Origin: Defluviitaleaceae bacterium
GTDB taxonomy: Bacteria > Bacillota > Clostridia > Lachnospirales > WQUN01
Assembly (NCBI GenBank): GCA_009782245.1
Contig: WRKK01000284.1
Coordinates: 1 to 9,757, forward strand
Direction: 5' to 3'
DNA length: 9,757 nucleotides
The notes under the pieces are model-generated. The model searched no databases, had not been told where the DNA came from, and saw only the letters and a program-made list of their open reading frames with translations. Position numbers and translations under genes: made by a program. Shown one piece after another: positions 6,244 to 9,757 of the stretch (positions are counted from its first letter, which is position 1; every line of letters starts with the position of its first letter).

Positions 6244-6825
6244 ATGGCTTATTGGACGGTTAGATTTATTTTGCTGGTTGCATCAAAATTTGTCTATCGC
6301 ATAAAAGTAACTGGAGTAGAAAATATCCCCAAAAATGGGGCTTTTATACTGTGCAGCAACCACATACATTCCTACGACCCCGCAATGATAGCAATTAGCG
6401 TAAAAAAACGCCGCCTAACTTTTATGGCAAAAAAAGAATTGTTCCAAACGCCCATAAAAGCCAGATTTTTCCGTGCAGTTGGCGCGTTTCCCGTTGACCG
6501 CAACGCCGCCGATTTAACCTCGTATCGCAACGCAATGGCTATGTTAAAGGCAGAACACGGGTTAGTGGTTTTTTCGCAGGGTACTCGCATGAAAACGCTC
6601 AACGTAAACACCGCAAAAGGCGGCGTTGCTTTGTTTGGCGTAAAATCTAAAGCACCTATTTTGCCCGTCGGAATTAGCGGCACTTATAAAGCGTTTTCCT
6701 ATTTGTACATCAATTTTGGCAAGCCGATAACGTTAGAAGAATATCACGGAAAACGCCTTAAAACCGAGCAAACGGAAGAAATAATGTCAAAAATCATGCT
6801 AGAAGTAGAAAAGTTGGTGCAATAA
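6244..6825 (+). CDS. plsC: 1-acyl-sn-glycerol-3-phosphate acyltransferase PlsC
   Basis: PlsC acylates lysophosphatidic acid to phosphatidic acid at the cytoplasmic membrane face in phospholipid synthesis. The 193-residue protein has a hydrophobic N-terminus (about 4-19), the catalytic motif NHIHSYD (H40, D45), block II GAFPVDR (80-86) and block IV ILPVGI (about 139-144). Block III, normally FPEGTR, reads FSQGTR (110-115): the glutamate is Gln112 and the proline is Ser111. This block contacts the glycerol phosphate, so substrate preference could differ; whether such variants are common in this lineage I cannot say. AGGTGA lies 5 nt before the ATG. The gene follows aroH-cmk by 57 bp and its stop overlaps the ispH start by one base (TAATG), so it is in the middle of an operon. 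Confidence 0.92.
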   Translation: MAYWTVRFILLVASKFVYRIKVTGVENIPKNGAFILCSNHIHSYDPAMIAISVKKRRLTFMAKKELFQTPIKARFFRAVGAFPVDRNAADLTSYRNAMAMLKAEHGLVVFSQGTRMKTLNVNTAKGGVALFGVKSKAPILPVGISGTYKAFSYLYINFGKPITLEEYHGKRLKTEQTEEIMSKIMLEVEKLVQ

Positions 6826-9038
6826 TGGAAATAATCGCCGCAAAACACATGGGGTTCTGTGCAGGAGTTGCCAGCGCCGTTAATACCGCCTATGAAATGG
6901 CGGCTGTATCAAAAAAAAATGAACCAACAGGAAAAAACCCCCAAAAATACGTAACATTAGGCCCAATAATACACAACAGCACAGTTACAGACGATTTAGC
7001 ACAAAAAGGCGTGAAAATAATAGAAAACGTAGACGATATAGAAAATTTTGGGGAAATTTCGGAAAATACAAAAAACTTTGAAGATTTTTCGGGAATATCG
7101 GAAACAACGGAAACAACGGAAATAACAGTAATAATCCGCGCGCACGGCGTTCCGCCAGCCGTGGAGCAAACTATGCAGGAAAAAAAAATAAATTATATAG
7201 ATCGCACTTGCCCGCACGTTAAGCTAATACATAAAAAAGTGCTGGAATGTCGGCGGTTGCAGCGTACGCTGATTATCCTGGGCAAAAAGGGACACCCCGA
7301 AGTGCAAGGAATTTTGGGCTATGCAGACAAAAATAACGTTATTGTTGTTGAAAATGCGGCAGAATTGGCAAAATTACTGGCTGAACAAAATTTTTTCGGC
7401 GAACAAAAAAAATTTTTTTTAGTAGTGCAGACAACATATCCCCAAAAAGAATTTTATAAAGCAAAAAAAATTTTGGAACAAAAAAATTTTGACCTAATAG
7501 CCCACAACACCATATGTAATGCGACTTTCAAGCGACAGCAAGAGGCGGAACGCATAGCAAAAATGGTTGACATAATGCTAATTTTGGGCGATGAAAATAG
7601 CGAAAACACAAAAAATTTATACGAGATTTCCCGCCAATATTGCCAAAAAACGATATTAGCAAAAACAATTTATACTATTTCAAAAGAAAACTTGCAATCT
7701 TTACTAGTATGTGATAGACTAGGTTTAACAGCGGGTGCATCAACTTCACCAGCTGTGATAAAGGAGGCTTTTTTGGCTATGAGTGAATTTGAAAAGAATT
7801 TTGAAAAGAATTTAGAAACATTAGAACCAAACCAACCCGAAGACAGTACAAAAAGAAATGTCGACGGCGAGGAGAACGCAGAAACTCAATCTTTTGAAGA
7901 GATGCTAGACGCAGCTTTTATGACCTTGCGGACAGGCGATGTAGTTAAAGGAACAGTTATACAGGTTACAAATAGCGAAATTACTGTTAATTTGGGCTAT
8001 AAGTCCGATGGTATAATCACAAAAAGCGAATTTACTAGCGACCCAAACGTGGAACTTCCCAATCTGGTAAACCTAGGCGACGAACTAGAAGTTTTAATTG
8101 TGCGGGTAAATGACGGCGATGGCAACGTGCTTGCCTCTAAACGCCGCTTGGAGGCTCAATCTAACTATAAATTGCTAGAACAAGCCTTTGAAACAAAAGA
8201 ACCGCTGCCAGGCCGTGTGCAAGACCTTGTTAAAGGCGGCTTAATTGTAAATATTCTTGGCAGCCGTGTGTTTGTGCCGTCATCGCAAATTTCTAGCCGA
8301 TACATCGAAGATTTGTCAGACTACAAAGGTAAAGAACTAACTTTTAATATACTAGAATTTGACCGTGCTAAACGCCGTATTATTGCTGGCAGACGTAATA
8401 TCGTTATACAAGAAAATCGTGTAAAAAAAGAAGAACTTTTGGCGAAAATAGCCGTGGGCGACAAGCTTTCTGGCACCGTCAACCGTATTGCCGATTTTGG
8501 CGCATTTGTTGACTTGGGCGGCGCAGACGGGCTTATTCACATTTCCGAACTTGCGTGGAAACGTGTACGCAAAGTTACCGAAGTGCTGAATGTCGGCGAT
8601 TCCGTTGAAGTTACCGTTATCGACCTCAACCGTGAAAAAGGCAAAATATCGCTGTCGCTTAAAGATATTAATAGCAACCCTTGGAACAATATTGTGGAAC
8701 GCTACCCCATTGGTAGCCTTGTTGAGGGTAAAGTTGTTCGCACTACTACTTTTGGTGCGTTCCTTAACTTGGAAGATGGCATTGACGGACTTATACACAT
8801 CTCTCAAATTTCTAACAAACATATTGATAGACCAGAAGATGTGCTAAACATTAACCAAATAGTTACCGTAAAAGTTACCGAAGTAAACGCCGAAGCCCGC
8901 AAAATCAGCCTTTCTAAAAAGGCCGCCGATGCAGAACTGGCTGGCGATTACGACGAAGAACTAGAAGAACAATCAGAAGAAACCCCCGAAACAGCTACCG
9001 ATAACAATCAGGTTGACAATAACCCCGCTGAAGAATAA
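6825..9038 (+). CDS. ispH-rpsA: Fused IspH (HMBPP reductase) - ribosomal protein S1
   Basis: A 737-residue fusion. Residues 1 to about 318 are IspH, the iron-sulfur enzyme that reduces HMBPP to IPP and DMAPP at the end of the MEP isoprenoid pathway; the [4Fe-4S] ligands C12, C129 and C231 are present, with IIHN, RAHGVP (105-110), GHPEVQG, TICNAT, NSENT and GLTAGAST. The C12-C129 spacing is about 33 residues longer than in E. coli IspH, partly from an Asn/Glu/Thr-rich insert at 73-99. An acidic linker (about 319-365) leads to four S1 RNA-binding domains starting near 371, 460, 545 and 630; repeats three and four carry FGAFVDL/FGAFLNL and DGLIHIS. The C-terminus is acidic. IspH-S1 fusions are known in Clostridia. 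A strong ribosome binding site and ATG lie at the junction. The start overlaps the plsC stop by one base. Confidence 0.95.
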   Translation: MEIIAAKHMGFCAGVASAVNTAYEMAAVSKKNEPTGKNPQKYVTLGPIIHNSTVTDDLAQKGVKIIENVDDIENFGEISENTKNFEDFSGISETTETTEITVIIRAHGVPPAVEQTMQEKKINYIDRTCPHVKLIHKKVLECRRLQRTLIILGKKGHPEVQGILGYADKNNVIVVENAAELAKLLAEQNFFGEQKKFFLVVQTTYPQKEFYKAKKILEQKNFDLIAHNTICNATFKRQQEAERIAKMVDIMLILGDENSENTKNLYEISRQYCQKTILAKTIYTISKENLQSLLVCDRLGLTAGASTSPAVIKEAFLAMSEFEKNFEKNLETLEPNQPEDSTKRNVDGEENAETQSFEEMLDAAFMTLRTGDVVKGTVIQVTNSEITVNLGYKSDGIITKSEFTSDPNVELPNLVNLGDELEVLIVRVNDGDGNVLASKRRLEAQSNYKLLEQAFETKEPLPGRVQDLVKGGLIVNILGSRVFVPSSQISSRYIEDLSDYKGKELTFNILEFDRAKRRIIAGRRNIVIQENRVKKEELLAKIAVGDKLSGTVNRIADFGAFVDLGGADGLIHISELAWKRVRKVTEVLNVGDSVEVTVIDLNREKGKISLSLKDINSNPWNNIVERYPIGSLVEGKVVRTTTFGAFLNLEDGIDGLIHISQISNKHIDRPEDVLNINQIVTVKVTEVNAEARKISLSKKAADAELAGDYDEELEEQSEETPETATDNNQVDNNPAEE
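7760..7781 (+). promoter_or_regulatory. Internal ribosome binding site and possible rpsA start inside ispH-rpsA
   Basis: AAAGGAGG (7760-7767), a near-ideal anti-16S match, lies 11 nt before an in-frame ATG at 7779, codon 319 of the fusion, at the point where IspH homology ends and the acidic linker begins (MSEFEKNF). Initiation here would give a stand-alone S1 of 419 residues. The spacing is a little long, and the SD bases also encode IKEA, a stretch expected in IspH, so part of the match may be coincidental. Confidence 0.5.
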
Positions 9039-9044
9039 TCGCAA

Positions 9045-9066
9045 CAAGTTGTAACCAAGTTGTAAC
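9045..9066 (+). repeat. 11-bp direct repeat between rpsA and rnpB
   Basis: CAAGTTGTAAC occurs twice back to back (9045-9055 and 9056-9066), starting 6 bp after the fusion's stop codon. It lies in the 60-bp gap before rnpB, where its own promoter is expected. A TAATAT at 9090-9095 could be a -10, but there is no -35 at the right distance, so I do not call a promoter. Confidence 0.6.
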
Positions 9067-9098
9067 TAAAGTAAATACACAAAAAAACTTAATATCAA

Positions 9099-9547
9099 AA
9101 AATCAAGCGAGTAAGTTGGACAGTCGCGTGTTGTTTTTGTACCCAAAAATAGGCAAACAACGATACAGCAACCAAAAGGTAAAAACGGCATGAGGAAAGT
9201 CCGAGCTTCGTAGGGCAAAATGCCGGATAACGTCCGGTAGAGGCGACTCTAAGGAAAGTGCAACAGAAACAAACCGCCAGCGGCAAAATAAACACGTGTT
9301 ACAAGAGTTGGCAAGGGTGAAAAGGCAGGGTAAGAGCCTACCGTTATTTTGGTAACAAAATAAGCAATGTAAACCCCATTTGAAGCAAGGTCAAAACAGG
9401 CTTGATAAGGTTGCCCGCCTTGTTATTTTGGCAATTTTGCCACTATTACAAGCCTAGGTAGTACCGCAAGAGCGTATTGGCAACAATCCGCCCAGATAGA
9501 TGACTGTCAAAACAGAACTCGGCTTATAGATTTGCTCGCTTGATTTT
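9099..9547 (+). ncRNA. rnpB: RNase P RNA, bacterial A-type
   Basis: RNase P RNA is the catalytic subunit that cleaves 5' leaders from pre-tRNAs. The ends are set by a perfect 13-bp P1 helix (9099-9111 with 9535-9547). P2 is GACAGTC (9119-9125) with GACTGTC (9502-9508). Conserved blocks are GAGGAAAGTCC (9192-9202), GGATAACGTCC followed by AAGGAAAGTGCAACAGAAA (to 9269) and ACCGCC, GGGTGAAAAGG...GGTAAGAGCCTACC, AAGCAAGGTCAAAACAGG, and the 3' block AGATAGATGACTGTC (9494-9508) followed by ACAGAACTCGGCTTAT. The P13-like stem TTATTTTG-GTAA-CAAAATAA has a GNRA loop. These features match A-type rather than Bacillus B-type RNA. About 449 nt is somewhat long for the class. It begins 60 bp after ispH-rpsA; no clear promoter or terminator hairpin was found next to it. 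Confidence 0.97.
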
Positions 9548-9757
9548 ATTGGCGGTTTTAAGACGTTTTTTGCGTTTTGTTTGCTTGCGGGGAAATTGGG
9601 TATGTTAAAAACAGTAGGGTAATAGGCGGACGGGCGACCACGAACCAAACGGAACGGGCGACCCACCTGCGTACACTTTTATTGAAACATTGGGTATTAG
9701 ACGGACGGGCGACCGAGGACGGTCGCCCCTACAATAGTGCCGACCGTAGGGGCGACC
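9548..9757 (+). repeat. Gap after rnpB with GGGCGACC-family repeats, cut by window end
   Basis: No gene is supported here. ACGGGCGACC occurs at 9630-9639, 9654-9663 and 9705-9714; the second is followed by CACCTGC, resembling the 22-bp unit. At the end, GGGCGACC (9707-9714) can pair with GGTCGCCC (9721-9728), or GGTCGCCCCTAC (9721-9732) with GTAGGGGCGACC (9746-9757) across 13 nt; the two hairpins exclude each other. The 3' hairpin could help stop transcription from rnpB, but no T run is visible before the window ends. Confidence 0.8.

Noticed and set aside
9095..9666. Two minus-strand open frames over and after rnpB (9095-9295, 9454-9666)
   Set aside because: They overlap the conserved RNase P RNA and the GGGCGACC repeats, and have no protein-like features.

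Overview
The window looks like a chromosomal segment of a Clostridia-type Firmicute, probably an uncultured gut or anaerobic lineage. The evidence is the pair prmA-rsmE, a cmk-plsC-ispH-rpsA order with IspH fused to ribosomal protein S1, AGGAGG-type ribosome binding sites, a Bacillus-type (AroH) chorismate mutase and an A-type RNase P RNA. All genes lie on the + strand. No phage, transposase or CRISPR sequence was seen.

Layout. (1) 1-1222: the 3' end of prmA and complete rsmE, two modification enzymes of the translation apparatus. (2) 1223-1489: a gap with a GGGCGA/TCGCCC hairpin, then a strong promoter carrying a CsoR-like palindrome, then a GC-rich structured leader. (3) 1490-3983: copA and copZ, overlapping by 14 bp, forming a copper efflux and chaperone unit driven by that promoter. 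(4) 4013-4768: an orphan nucleotidyltransferase-fold protein. (5) 4769-5073: a gap filled by a 22-bp tandem array, a nested hairpin, an inverted 11-bp array and a second copy of the leader module seen before copA. (6) 5074-9038: an apparent operon of an AroH-CMK fusion, PlsC and an IspH-S1 fusion. This links shikimate/prephenate, CMP phosphorylation, phospholipid, isoprenoid and translation functions. (7) 9099-9547: rnpB. (8) 9548-9757: a gap carrying further copies of the GGGCGACC repeat, cut by the window end.

Most unusual: the chorismate mutase-cytidylate kinase fusion through a Pro/Lys/Arg linker; a strong internal Shine-Dalgarno plus ATG at the IspH/S1 junction, which could let S1 be made separately; a dispersed GGGCGACC repeat family and a shared two-hairpin leader before copA and aroH-cmk; and Asn/Glu-rich low-complexity insertions in two core enzymes (RsmE, IspH). 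I see no defence system or other clearly new multi-gene system. Everything here rests on reading motifs by eye; no database or folding search was run.
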